A stretch of DNA of 51,409 nt from Rhodospirillaceae bacterium. Its GTDB lineage: Bacteria; Pseudomonadota; Alphaproteobacteria; SMXQ01. The stretch is from positions 1 through 51,409 of the forward strand of contig CANJIM010000012.1 of assembly GCA_947474495.1 (NCBI GenBank), written 5' to 3'. The notes beneath the pieces are model-generated. The model was not told the DNA's origin. It ran no database searches and saw only the letters and a list, made by a program, of their open reading frames with translations. Every line of letters begins with the position of its first letter. Position 1 is the first letter of the stretch. Below, piece after piece: positions 35,181 to 44,563 of the stretch. Made by a program: the position numbers and the translations under genes.

Positions 35181-35399
35181 ATGAACTCCGTCGATAAAGC
35201 TCCCAACAAGAAAAGCGCCCCGCTGATTCGCGGCGCGGTGATCCTCGGCTCCTTGCTCATGCTGTCGGCTTGCGCTGATGGCGGCCGCTGGGCCGGCTTC
35301 AACAACTGCTCGGCGGATGGCTCGCCGGTGCTGATCGAATATCCCAACGCCCAGGGCAATTACGACACCCTGAACAACGGCCCCTGCAAGAGCCGTTAA
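35181..35399 (+). CDS. Very small predicted lipoprotein
   Basis: 72 aa. A basic N-terminus with KKSAPLIRGAVILGSLLMLSACADGG gives a lipobox LSAC with Cys32 as the likely acyl site, leaving about 41 residues with a WAGFNNCSADGSPVLIEYP region and a second cysteine pair partner near the end (GPCKSR). Function unknown. It is the last gene before a strong terminator and probably shares an operon with the preceding lipoprotein. Confidence 0.7.
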   Translation: MNSVDKAPNKKSAPLIRGAVILGSLLMLSACADGGRWAGFNNCSADGSPVLIEYPNAQGNYDTLNNGPCKSR

Positions 35400-35460
35400 G
35401 TCCGCTGCCGCTTCGGCGGCAATAGGCTCCGACGATCGGCGCATGTAGCGCCAGACTTTG

Positions 35461-35511
35461 ACGGCCACCACACCGGCGCCCCCCGCGCCGATCTGGTGGC
35501 CGTTTTATTTT
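35461..35511 (+). terminator. Rho-independent terminator after the lipoprotein pair
   Basis: ACGGCCACCA (35461-35470) pairs with TGGTGGCCGT (35494-35503), with an inner CGGCGC/GCGCCG stem, followed by TTTATTTT. It ends transcription of the two lipoprotein genes and faces the convergent binding-protein gene. Confidence 0.88.
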
Positions 35512-35533
35512 GTCGATATGAAAATGGGTGCGT

Positions 35534-36484
35534 TCAGTCGGCGAGCACGCGGCCCGTCGCATGCTCGTAATGGCTGAGGTCGAGATATTTGCGCGGCTCG
35601 TTGAGCGCCAGTTTCGGCGTGCCGTAGGCGGTGCGCATCGACAGCACCGTGTTCATGCCGGGAAGATCGATCTCGGCGTGCTTGGCGAGGCCGCCGGCGC
35701 CGGACGTCAGGCTGGCATAGAGCTGCTCGGCGCCTTTGTCGGTCAGGCCCTTGATGCGCTTCATCAGCACCGCTTTCGATGTCGCTTTATCGGCATAGAC
35801 GCGCTCGTGCGACTCGACCGTGGCGCGGATGAAACGCTGGAGAGTCTCGCCGTTCTTGGCTGCCCAGGCGCGGCGCACGCCATAGACGCTGCCCTGATAG
35901 CCGCCGAGCTCGGCGGCGCAATCGGCGAGAATGTTGTAGCCCTCCTCGGCGGCTTCCTGATCGCTCGGCCCGCCCATCACGGCGGCGACGGCGCGGCCGT
36001 CGCGCAGCGCATCCATCCGCAGATGGGTGTTGCCGACCGAGAGGATCGTATAGTCGCGGTCCAGCTTCAGACCGGCCTTCTCCTCGAGCAGGCGGAAAAT
36101 CACGAAGGCATAGCCGGTGTTCGGCGCATCCACCGCCACCACCTTGCCCTTGATATCGGCATAGGACTTGATCTCGGGGCGCGTCACGATGCTGTTCATG
36201 CCCGAATGCACCCCCATCACGGCGACCATGTCGAACGGCACATCCAGCTTGGCGGGGCCCTGGCCTTCGGTATAGGCGATGATGTTGTCGATCGAGGTGG
36301 TGGCGAGATCGTACTTGTCCGCCATCATGTCCTGGATCTGCGGCATCGAGCCTTCAGTGCGGGTGATCGATGCGTCGAGCCCGTGCTTGGCGAAAATGCC
36401 GGCTTCCATGGCGAGCCAGGTCGGAAGGTTGGACGCGCCGCCGAAGCCGATCATGCGCAGTTTAGTCAAATTGTCGGTCGCCAT
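35534..36484 (-). CDS. NMT1/SsuA-like substrate-binding-fold protein without signal peptide
   Basis: 316 aa with the NMT1/THI5-like periplasmic-binding fold: RMIGFGGASNLPTWLAMEAGIFAKHGLDASI, YDLATTSIDNIIAYTEG, and IKSYADIKGKVVAVDAPNTGYAF. Relatives usually carry a signal peptide and serve ABC importers of sulphonates, nitrate or pyrimidines. Here the ATG has GGGAGAG upstream and an in-frame TAA lies 13 codons before it, so no signal peptide can be encoded and the protein should stay in the cytoplasm. No transporter genes are adjacent. The cysteine motif of THI5 is absent, so thiamine-pyrimidine synthesis is unlikely. Confidence 0.85.
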   Translation of the reverse strand: MATDNLTKLRMIGFGGASNLPTWLAMEAGIFAKHGLDASITRTEGSMPQIQDMMADKYDLATTSIDNIIAYTEGQGPAKLDVPFDMVAVMGVHSGMNSIVTRPEIKSYADIKGKVVAVDAPNTGYAFVIFRLLEEKAGLKLDRDYTILSVGNTHLRMDALRDGRAVAAVMGGPSDQEAAEEGYNILADCAAELGGYQGSVYGVRRAWAAKNGETLQRFIRATVESHERVYADKATSKAVLMKRIKGLTDKGAEQLYASLTSGAGGLAKHAEIDLPGMNTVLSMRTAYGTPKLALNEPRKYLDLSHYEHATGRVLAD

Positions 36485-36583
36485 GTCCCTGTCTCTCCCA
36501 TTCCGGTTTATGCGCGAAGTTTAGCGCATGGATTTTTCCTGTCATGGTGATTCCCATGACTCCACGCGCCGGACGGCGGGCTG

Positions 36584-39373
36584 TTAGATCGAGGTTTGAC
36601 GCGGCGCGAAGGCGAAGCGACCGCTGGCGAATAGGGCGAGGCAGGCATCGACCACTGCGGTATCGAACAGCTTGCCGCGCTGTGTGGTGATTTCTTCCAG
36701 TGCTTTATCGAGGCCAAGCGCCGGGCGGTAGGGACGATGCGCGGAGATGGCTTCCACCACGTCGGCGACCGCCATGATGCGCGCGCCGATCGGAATCTCA
36801 TCGCCTTTAAGCTTGTCCGGGTAGCCCGAGCCATCGAGCTTCTCATGATGGCCGCGTACGATCTCGGCGATCGGCCAGGGAAAATCGATATCCTTGATGA
36901 GATCGCCGCCGACTTGGCTGTGGGTCTGGACCAACGCCATTTCTTGCGGCGTCAAGCGCGTCGGTTTGGACAGAAACTCCGCCGGGACGGCGATCTTGCC
37001 GATGTCGTGTACCAGGCCGGCGAGATAGATGCCGTGAACATCGAGCGGGGAAATGCCGATTTCGACGGCGATGGCCCGGGCGAGATCGGCGACGCGCTGC
37101 TGATGGCCCGAGGTGTAAGGATCGCGCAAATCCATCGTTTCGGCGAGCAGGCGAATGGTGCGCTCTAGGCTCTGATTGAGCTTCTCGGTCGTCGCGCGTT
37201 CGCTGGTGCGCAATCGCAATACGCTGATCCCGAACGAGATGTCCTCGGCGAGATCCTGCAGCAGCAGCACCTCCGGCATTTCGAAAGCATCTATTTGATG
37301 GGAGTAGATTGTGAGGGCGCCGAAAGCTTTGCCGTTATCCATCAAGGGTAGCGAGATGCTGGATTTAAATCCGTGGCGCAAAGCCTCGTCGCGCCAAAGC
37401 GCCATCGCCGGATTGGTGGCGAAGTCTTGATTGACCTGAGTCTTGCCGTTCCGGATCGCTATCCCGGTCGGCCCTAGTCCGCGCGGATTATCGCCCCAGC
37501 TGAGTTGCGCTTGGTTCAGATAGTCGATGCCGTCTCCGAAGGTGCCGGCAATGCGGATCGATTGAGCGGCGTCATTTTCCGCCAAACAGACCGCCGCCAT
37601 GCGGTAGCCGCCGACTTCAACGATGGCGCGGCACATGTCGGCATAGATGCTGTCTTCCGTTTGGCTGCGCAGCAGGATGCTGTTGGCCAAACGCGTGGCC
37701 AAGGTGATGCGGTTGGCTTCCTTCAGTGCGGCGTCGGTCGCCTTGCGGGCGGTGATGTCGCGGATCAGGCTTTGGTGATATTGCTTGCCGTCGATCTCCA
37801 GCGTCCGCGAACTGACCTCGACCGGGAAGGACGCGCCATATTTGCGCAGATGCGACGTTTCAAACAGAACGCCGTCAATGCTTTTGGAGGCCTGCCATTG
37901 GCTATCGAGCGCTGCGCGGGCCTGTGGCGCACGTAGCGCCGAGATGTTCAAACCGATGAGTTCATCGCGACGATAGCCATAGGCTGATAAGGCCGCCTCG
38001 TTGGCCTCGACGATTACGCCGTCTTCATCCATCAAGAGATAGATGTCGCGCGCGAGCTGAAAGAATTTGTCGAAATGACTTGCCGCTGCATCGCGGTCGC
38101 GCTGTTGGCCCGTGCGATATGCGAGAAAGCCGAGCTGCTGGTTGCGCCAGAGTAGTCCGGCGATAAAGGCGGCGGTAGCCATGAAGAACAGCGCCAATAG
38201 CACGACGGAAAGGCGGCGTTCATAGATCGGTGCGAGAATCTCGTCTCGATCGGTTTTAGCGATGAAATGCCAAGGCGTACCTTCAATCGGGCCATAGCTG
38301 GCGATCACTGCGACGCCGCGATGGTCAAGCCCCTCGAATTGGCCATTGCCGCTCTCGATCGCTCGGGCCCCGAGGCGATGGTTCGCCCGCAAGTCGGCGA
38401 GTGAACGGGCAGTATTCTCATCACCGTCCTTTGTCTGATTGAGAGTGCGTATGTTCTCGCCTGATTGCTGCAGTATGAGAATCTCCGAGCTTTTGCTGGG
38501 AAACGGCCATGCCTTCGCGGTTTGCAGCAGGCGTCGGGTGGGATCAACGCCGAGGACGACAACACCTGTCGTAATCGATGGAGCCTTGGGGTTTTCGATC
38601 CGCGTCAGAATATTGATGCGGAGGTTTCCGATGGGAGCGAGGTCTAGATCGGGAAAATCGACCAACTCGCTATCGATGGTCTGCGCGGCTTCAAGCACTT
38701 TCCCCTTGCTCGGCGGTGCGATGGACAAGTCCTCGCCGACATGCAGCAGCAGCTCTCCATCGGGCGTAAAAAGACTGACGCGGCTCCAGGCATCGACGCG
38801 CTGGAGTGCATCCGACATGTAGTGCTCAATGCCGCGTTGCAATTCATCGGATTGAATCGGGCCGCCGCTGTAAAGCTTTTCCAAGCCATTCTCGAGCAGC
38901 GAGATATCGAGGCGGCGACCCCTGATCCAATCGCCGATATTATGGGCGTTGAGCCCGCGAACATTCGCTTGCTCGCTGAGCTCTTGTTGGATGAGAAAAT
39001 GCTCGGTGCGGTGTAGGTCCAGATAGCCGAGCGAAATGATGAGCAGGCAGAGGGCGGCGAAGAGCGCGAATATCGGTTTTCTAGTCGCCTGCTCGTCACC
39101 TATTTTCCGATGCTCCGCCAAACGGGCGGCCCCACGGTGGTGAATGCGCAAGGTGATGTAGAGCAGGGCAGCCGCGACGAGAATGAATGCGGGACTGCTC
39201 CAGTCACGCAACTGGCTCTCGCCGACGGGATCGGCGCTCAGCGAGCCGATGATGCGGTCGGAAAAGAACGCATAAAGGCCCGCGAGACCGGCATAGCCGA
39301 TCGCGACCTGGGCCGCAAAGGAGGGGCGCGGCATACGGCCTAGGCCGAGCCGGTGAATTCCGGGGTTCATCAT
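36584..39373 (-). CDS. Membrane PAS-GAF-HD-GYP signalling protein
   Basis: 929 aa, likely a cyclic-di-GMP phosphodiesterase. Order: N-terminal hydrophobic segments (to about 125), a periplasmic sensor region, a membrane helix (VVLLALFFMATAAFIAGLLW, about 395-415), a PAS domain (FFQLARDIYLLMDEDGVIVEANEAAL), a GAF domain (about 575-720), and HD-GYP from about 745. In the last, HDIGK is near residue 789, HHEKLDGSGYP near 842-851 and HRPYRPALG near 879; the metal-binding HD, HH and GYP elements are all present. It is monocistronic. The periplasmic ligand is unknown. Confidence 0.93.
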   Translation of the reverse strand: MMNPGIHRLGLGRMPRPSFAAQVAIGYAGLAGLYAFFSDRIIGSLSADPVGESQLRDWSSPAFILVAAALLYITLRIHHRGAARLAEHRKIGDEQATRKPIFALFAALCLLIISLGYLDLHRTEHFLIQQELSEQANVRGLNAHNIGDWIRGRRLDISLLENGLEKLYSGGPIQSDELQRGIEHYMSDALQRVDAWSRVSLFTPDGELLLHVGEDLSIAPPSKGKVLEAAQTIDSELVDFPDLDLAPIGNLRINILTRIENPKAPSITTGVVVLGVDPTRRLLQTAKAWPFPSKSSEILILQQSGENIRTLNQTKDGDENTARSLADLRANHRLGARAIESGNGQFEGLDHRGVAVIASYGPIEGTPWHFIAKTDRDEILAPIYERRLSVVLLALFFMATAAFIAGLLWRNQQLGFLAYRTGQQRDRDAAASHFDKFFQLARDIYLLMDEDGVIVEANEAALSAYGYRRDELIGLNISALRAPQARAALDSQWQASKSIDGVLFETSHLRKYGASFPVEVSSRTLEIDGKQYHQSLIRDITARKATDAALKEANRITLATRLANSILLRSQTEDSIYADMCRAIVEVGGYRMAAVCLAENDAAQSIRIAGTFGDGIDYLNQAQLSWGDNPRGLGPTGIAIRNGKTQVNQDFATNPAMALWRDEALRHGFKSSISLPLMDNGKAFGALTIYSHQIDAFEMPEVLLLQDLAEDISFGISVLRLRTSERATTEKLNQSLERTIRLLAETMDLRDPYTSGHQQRVADLARAIAVEIGISPLDVHGIYLAGLVHDIGKIAVPAEFLSKPTRLTPQEMALVQTHSQVGGDLIKDIDFPWPIAEIVRGHHEKLDGSGYPDKLKGDEIPIGARIMAVADVVEAISAHRPYRPALGLDKALEEITTQRGKLFDTAVVDACLALFASGRFAFAPRQTSI

Positions 39374-39572
39374 GAGATGGGTGTATGCGTTTTTTATATT
39401 GCAGGAATTTTATCTTGCCCGCTCGAACCTGGTGATCAGGTGAACGTGATGTCGCTAGTCATTCTCATTCGAGTTGCGGATCGCTCTCATGTGGGCCGCT
39501 TGATCCAGGTCAGGGCGGGCACCAGGGCCGCATGCTCCGATGATTTCCGTGACTTTGAACGGGGATTAATCG

Positions 39573-39968
39573 ATGACAAGCGATGCGACTACCACTGAGG
39601 CTGTAAAGCAAGCGAGCCCCTATGAGATGATCGGCGGCGCGGCCACCGTGCGGCGCATCGTTGACCGCTTCTACGACATCATGGACAGCGCGCCGGAGGC
39701 GGCGGGCATCCGCGCCATGCATGCGGCCGATCTTGGCCCGATGCGCGAAACGCTATTCGAATTTCTCAGCGGCTGGCTCGGCGGCCCGCGCAGCTACGCC
39801 AAATGCATCATGTCCGCGCACCGGCCCTTCGCCATCGGCGATGCCGAGCGCGACGCCTGGATGCTGTGCATGCGCCGGGCTTTGACCGACAGCGGCGTGA
39901 CGGGAGAGCTTTACGATCTGCTCGACGACGCCTTCCTGCGCATGGCGAGCGCCTTTCGCAATCGCTGA
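39573..39968 (+). CDS. Group II truncated haemoglobin
   Basis: 131 aa, globin of the trHbII type. Visible residues are the B10 tyrosine in RRIVDRFYDIM, FEFLSGWLGGPRSY, the proximal histidine in SAHRPFAIGDAERDAWMLCM and the G8 tryptophan (AERDAW), all typical of group II. These proteins bind O2 or NO and help with nitrosative or redox stress. The gene stands alone with 199 nt upstream containing no clear feature. Confidence 0.93.
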   Translation: MTSDATTTEAVKQASPYEMIGGAATVRRIVDRFYDIMDSAPEAAGIRAMHAADLGPMRETLFEFLSGWLGGPRSYAKCIMSAHRPFAIGDAERDAWMLCMRRALTDSGVTGELYDLLDDAFLRMASAFRNR

Positions 39969-40265
39969 CAGCACAGGCGAAAAAAGCGCCGTGGTCTAAA
40001 CTTTAGCGTGAATAAAATCGAACTCTGCGCCATGACGCGCCCATATGCCTGAGATTCGGGCAAATTGTGCGGCGCGATCATGGGCCAGCGGCGACGTCTT
40101 ATAGAAGAAGCCGGGTTAGAAAGCGCTTGCTGCCCTCCGCGAGCCACCGTTAGCATCCTCATGTGTCGATAAAGAACACACCGCGGCGCCGCGTTATCCG
40201 GCACATAGCGGAATAACTGCCTACGTCGGTTTTAAAGGACGAGGCAGCAAGGGGAGGGGGTTCGT

Positions 40266-40382
40266 ATGCCAGTTGCGCTCGGCAATTCGAGGCATGTCGG
40301 GAGCCGGGCGTCTGGCGGACCGACAAAGCCCGAACTTATGCCGCATCCGCCCACCCCGGTCAGCCGGTCGATGACGCGATGA
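40266..40382 (+). CDS. Leader ORF overlapping the permease start
   Basis: A 38-aa reading frame (MPVALGNSRHVGSRASGGPT...) with a very strong GGGGAGGGGG 5 nt before its ATG. Its TGA (40380-40382) overlaps the ATG of the permease at 40379-40381, while the permease start has no ribosome-binding site of its own. The frame has no homology I recognise and looks like a translational-coupling leader. The rest of the 39969-40378 gap shows no other feature. Confidence 0.5.
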   Translation: MPVALGNSRHVGSRASGGPTKPELMPHPPTPVSRSMTR

Positions 40383-42151
40383 GCGCCGATCCGATCGCCG
40401 ACAATATGCGGCGGCCCTTGGCCAGCGCGCGCCTCCTGACTTGGTTGCGAGACCATTGGATTAGTCTGGCAGCGGCGGCGGTCCTGGTCTGGATCGTCAT
40501 CATTCCGCTCGCCTACCTCATCGTCTTCAGCTTCCGGTCCGGCACCGCGGCGGCGCCCGGCGATTGGACGCTCGCCAATTATGCGCTGGTCTATACCAGC
40601 CGCATGACGCATGCGGCGCTCGGCAATACGCTGATCTACACCATGATGGTGGCGACGCTCAGCATGGCGATCGCCGGTGGCCTCGCCTGGCTCGTCGAGC
40701 GTACCGACATGCCCTATCGCGGCGCCGCCTGGGTGATGATCCTGCTGCCCATCGCGATGCCCGGCATGCTGTCATCCATGGCCTGGATTCTGCTGCTCGG
40801 GCCACGCACCGGACTGATCAACGTCATCTTGCGCGGCCTGCTGGCGCCGTTCGGTTATGACGCGCCGTCCGGGCCGATCAATATCTACAGCATGGAAGGC
40901 ATGATCTTCGTCGAGAGTGTGCGTGGCAGCACGACATTGTTTCTGATGCTGGTCGCCGGTTTCCGCCTGATGGATCCCGCGCTCGAGGAAGCCGCCTCGA
41001 TGGCCGGCGCGCGCACCGGCTATACGCTGCGCAAGGTCACGCTGCCGCTCATGTTGCCGATGCTGTTGGCGACCTGGATGTATTCCTTCATCGGCACCCT
41101 CGACGACTTCGAAACGCCGCTCCTCATTGGTCTTCCCGCGCAAATCTATCTGTTACCGACCGTCATCTATTTTACGGCTTACCTGAGTTCGAGCTGGGGC
41201 CTTGCCGCCGCCTACGCCACGATCTTTCTGCTGATCTCGGTGATCCTGGTTGTGGTCTATCATCGCGTCGTGCTGCGCCGTACCAGTCAATTTGCCACCG
41301 TCTCGGGTAAAGCTTTCAGGCCGCGACAGATCGAATTGGGCCGCATGCGCTGGCCGGCGCTGGGTCTGGTCATTCTCTACTTCATCCTGGCGGTGATGCT
41401 GCCGTTGCTGATCCTGGTACTGGCGTCGCTGCTGCCGTTCTACCGGGTGCCGTCGATCGAGATGTTCGGCGAACTGACACTCGCCAATTATCAGCAGTTG
41501 TTCTCCAACACGCGCGTCCTGCGTGCTGCAGGCAACTCGCTGTGGGTCTCGTTCTGGGTCGCGACCGGCACCATGATCCTGGCCTTTCTGCTCGCCTGGG
41601 TGATCGTCCGCCAGCGCGTGCCAGGGCGGGTCATTCTCGATTCGATCGCCTTCATTCCGCACGCGATTCCCGCCGTGGTCGTCGCTGTCGCGATGATCAT
41701 GTTCTATCTGTCGCCGGCGATGCATTGGACCGGCCTATACGGCGGCCTGATCGTGCTGTCGTTGGCCCTGGTAACCCGTTTCATCGCCTTCGCCAGCCGC
41801 ACGTCGAATGCGGCGATGACTCAGATCGACGCCTCGTTGGAGGAGGCCGCCTATGTCAGCGGCGCACGGAAAGTGCGCGTGCTGGCGCGCATCCTCTTTC
41901 CGCTGCTGCTGCCGACCTTCGTCGCCGGATGGATTTTCGTGGCGGCGAATGCGTTCCGCAATTTGAACGTCTCGCTCTTGCTGTCGACGCCGCAGAACGA
42001 ATTGATCTCCGTCACGCTCTACGACTACTGGGAGCGCCAAGCGGACTTCTCGATGGCGGCAACGCTCGGGGTCGTGCTCGTCGTCGGCTTGGCGTTGCTC
42101 ACCGTTTTGGCCAGACAGTTAATCGCGCGGGGTTACTCGGGCAACGAATAG
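40379..42151 (+). CDS. ABC importer permease, two fused membrane domains
   Basis: 590 aa, two BPD_transp_1 units in one chain, as in iron(III)/thiamine/2-aminoethylphosphonate importers. Each half has about six helices and an EAA loop: EEAASMAGARTGYTLRKVTLP in the first half, EEAAYVSGARKVRVLARILFP in the second. It forms an operon with the solute-binding protein (42214) and the ATPase (43290). Its start seems to depend on the 38-aa leader frame at 40266-40382. Confidence 0.93.
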   Translation: MSADPIADNMRRPLASARLLTWLRDHWISLAAAAVLVWIVIIPLAYLIVFSFRSGTAAAPGDWTLANYALVYTSRMTHAALGNTLIYTMMVATLSMAIAGGLAWLVERTDMPYRGAAWVMILLPIAMPGMLSSMAWILLLGPRTGLINVILRGLLAPFGYDAPSGPINIYSMEGMIFVESVRGSTTLFLMLVAGFRLMDPALEEAASMAGARTGYTLRKVTLPLMLPMLLATWMYSFIGTLDDFETPLLIGLPAQIYLLPTVIYFTAYLSSSWGLAAAYATIFLLISVILVVVYHRVVLRRTSQFATVSGKAFRPRQIELGRMRWPALGLVILYFILAVMLPLLILVLASLLPFYRVPSIEMFGELTLANYQQLFSNTRVLRAAGNSLWVSFWVATGTMILAFLLAWVIVRQRVPGRVILDSIAFIPHAIPAVVVAVAMIMFYLSPAMHWTGLYGGLIVLSLALVTRFIAFASRTSNAAMTQIDASLEEAAYVSGARKVRVLARILFPLLLPTFVAGWIFVAANAFRNLNVSLLLSTPQNELISVTLYDYWERQADFSMAATLGVVLVVGLALLTVLARQLIARGYSGNE

Positions 42152-42213
42152 CCCGCGCATAACAAAGCGTAAAAAATGCCAATAAGGCACAACACCACCC
42201 AAGGGAGGCTGAC

Positions 42214-43293
42214 ATGAACGCATTAAAATGCCTACTCGTCGCGGCTTGCGGCATGGCGCTGCTGCCCGCAGCGCATGCCGCGGAAAAGAACGCTGCCGGC
42301 TTTACCAGCTACGCCAGCCATGACGAACTCGTCAAAGCGGCCAAGGCGGAATCGGGGACCCTGGCGGTCACCTTCGCGCAGACGCAGGCCGCCGTCGATG
42401 AGGTGGTCAAGCTCTTCACGGCGACTTACGGCATCAAAGCGACGGGACAAGAGGTCGGCAATGCCGACTCGCGCATCATCCTCGAGCTCAAGGCCGGCAG
42501 CCATAAGAGCGACATCGTCCATCTGGAGGAGGAGCTCGGCCTCGGCACCTACTACCCGCATCTCTACAAGATGGACCTGCTCGGCATGGCCGAGAAAAAG
42601 GTCCTGAATATCCCAATTAAGATGATCAATCCGAAGCAGCCGAATGTGGCCGCCCTCGGCAGCGCGTTGGCCGCCGTGTCGTACAACGCCAAGGCCCTGC
42701 CGCCGGACCTCGTGCCCAAGACCTACGAAGATCTGCTCAATCCGAAGCTGAAGAACAGCGGCTTGTTGTGGGTCGACGTTTCGCAGGCCTCGGGTCTCGC
42801 CGCGCTCTTCGTCGTCTGGGGCAAGGACAAGGTCATCGACTACACGACCAAGCTCGGCGAGCAGCGGCCGGTATGGACGACGGGCGCCACGCGGTCGATA
42901 ACGGCCATGGCGGCGGGCGAATATGCCATCGGCTCGCTCAACCATTACCATTCGGTTATCAGAATCCGCGAACAGCGCAAAGCGCCGCATCTGCAAGCGC
43001 TGTTGCTCGAGCCTGTGCCGGTGCGGCTCAACAATATCCTGTCCATCAACGAAAAGTCGGCGATGCCGGCGGCGGCGACCTTGTTCATCGAATTCGTCGC
43101 CAGCGAAAAGGTGCAGGCCATTTTCGACCGTGAGGGCCCCGTCAAGGCTTCGGTTTTCACGGACGGCTCGCTGCCCAATAAGCTGGTCGAGGGCAAGAAG
43201 ATCGCCTTCGTCGGTTGGGATGACATCGATGAGATTGAGCCGCTGCAGAAGCGGATTTTCGAATCGTGGAAGTTCCCGGTCGCGACGAAATGA
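42214..43293 (+). CDS. ABC importer solute-binding protein (AfuA/Fbp-like)
   Basis: 359 aa with a cleavable signal MNALKCLLVAACGMALLPAAHA. The mature protein shows VTFAQTQAAVDEVVKLFTATYGI, AKALPPDLVPKTYEDLLNPKLKN and WTTGATRSITAMAAGEYAIG, a bilobal binding protein of the family that includes Fe(III), phosphonate and polyamine binders. A good GGGAGG precedes the ATG. Its gene sits between permease and ATPase, and a fumarylacetoacetase-family enzyme follows. This suggests an organic substrate rather than iron, but that is inference. Confidence 0.9.
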   Translation: MNALKCLLVAACGMALLPAAHAAEKNAAGFTSYASHDELVKAAKAESGTLAVTFAQTQAAVDEVVKLFTATYGIKATGQEVGNADSRIILELKAGSHKSDIVHLEEELGLGTYYPHLYKMDLLGMAEKKVLNIPIKMINPKQPNVAALGSALAAVSYNAKALPPDLVPKTYEDLLNPKLKNSGLLWVDVSQASGLAALFVVWGKDKVIDYTTKLGEQRPVWTTGATRSITAMAAGEYAIGSLNHYHSVIRIREQRKAPHLQALLLEPVPVRLNNILSINEKSAMPAAATLFIEFVASEKVQAIFDREGPVKASVFTDGSLPNKLVEGKKIAFVGWDDIDEIEPLQKRIFESWKFPVATK

Positions 43294-44543
43294 ACGGTCT
43301 CGGATTGCAAGAGCGGGACGGACCGGCCCCAGACAAATCAACAGGGCCGGCCCGTCCCGTGCAGTTGACGGTGCGGAACCTCGTCAAGACCTTCGCCTCG
43401 CGTCAGGAGATCGTCCAGGTGATCAAGGACGTCTCCTTCACGATCGGCCAGGGTGAATTCTTCACGCTGCTCGGCCCGTCGGGCTGCGGCAAGAGCACGA
43501 CGCTGCGCTGCATTGCCGGTCTTGAAAGGGGCGATCGCGCCCATATCGCGGTCGCCGGCCGCGTGCTCGCCGATACCGACACGGGCGAATTCGTGCCGGC
43601 ATCGGACCGCGATTTCGGCATGGTGTTCCAGAGCTATGCGATCTGGCCGCATATGACCGTCGCGCAAAACGTCGCCTTTCCGCTGCAGGCCAATCAGCGG
43701 CGTCAGAAGTTGTCGCGCAAGGAAATCGCCGAGCGGGTCGAGGAAGCGCTGAACCTGGTGCGGCTGGATCAGTACGGTGGCCGCATCGCCACCAAGCTCT
43801 CGGGCGGCCAGCAACAGCGTCTGGCCTTGGCGCGCGCCTTGGTCACGCGCCCCGACCTCCTGCTGCTCGACGAGCCGCTGTCGAATCTCGATGCCGGCTT
43901 ACGCGACCATATGCGCGGCGAGCTGCGGGCGATGCAGCTGCGCACCGGCGTGACGACGCTCTACGTGACGCACGACCAAGCGGAGGCCTTCAGCATGTCG
44001 GATGTCATCGCCGTGATGGATTCCGGCGTTTTGGTCCAGCAGGGCGCGCCGCGCGATATCTACTGGCGTCCCAAAACCGCCTTTGTCGCGACCTTCGTCG
44101 GCCAGACCAATCTGCTGTCGATCATGCGGCCACCGGTGACGGCCGGGAGCGGCATCGTTTCGGTCGAGACCGGCATCGGGTCGCTGCTGGTCAATCCGGC
44201 GAGCGACCGGCCCATCGGGCCGGGCGATTCCGTCGTCATTCGGCCGGAGGATTTGCAGGTTACGATCGAGCCGCCGCCCGCCGGGCGCGCCAACGTCTTT
44301 CGCGGACGGGTGCGCCGGCCGACATTTCTCGGCGAGAATATCGAACTGGAAATCGAGATCGGCGGCGAGTTGCTGATGACCCGGCAGCATCCGCGGTTCG
44401 CCTTCGGCGCCGGCGACGAGGTCTATGTCGAACTGCCGGTCGATCGCTGCGTTGCCGTATCAGGCGCGGCGGCGGGCGTCGGCTCGCACATTCGCGGCAC
44501 GATCGGTGATCCAGCCACACCGCATAAAAATGCCGCTCAATAA
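43290..44543 (+). CDS. ABC importer ATP-binding protein
   Basis: 417 aa. Walker A LLGPSGCGKSTTLRCIAG, Q-loop MVFQSYAIWPHM, signature LSGGQQQRLALARALVTRP, Walker B LLLLDEPLSNLD, switch VTHDQAEAFSMSD, then a C-terminal TOBE-like regulatory domain (SVVIRPEDLQV, GRVRRPTFLGENIELEIEI). The ATG at 43290 shares bases with the stop of the binding-protein gene (ATGA). This is the POT/CysA-type ATPase used by iron, polyamine and phosphonate importers. Confidence 0.94.
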   Translation: MNGLGLQERDGPAPDKSTGPARPVQLTVRNLVKTFASRQEIVQVIKDVSFTIGQGEFFTLLGPSGCGKSTTLRCIAGLERGDRAHIAVAGRVLADTDTGEFVPASDRDFGMVFQSYAIWPHMTVAQNVAFPLQANQRRQKLSRKEIAERVEEALNLVRLDQYGGRIATKLSGGQQQRLALARALVTRPDLLLLDEPLSNLDAGLRDHMRGELRAMQLRTGVTTLYVTHDQAEAFSMSDVIAVMDSGVLVQQGAPRDIYWRPKTAFVATFVGQTNLLSIMRPPVTAGSGIVSVETGIGSLLVNPASDRPIGPGDSVVIRPEDLQVTIEPPPAGRANVFRGRVRRPTFLGENIELEIEIGGELLMTRQHPRFAFGAGDEVYVELPVDRCVAVSGAAAGVGSHIRGTIGDPATPHKNAAQ

Positions 44544-44563
44544 TTGTCATTAGGGAGAGTCGA

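Noticed and set aside
35534-36484. THI5-type pyrimidine synthase
   Set aside because: The cysteine-rich THI5 motif is missing; only one cysteine is seen in the protein.
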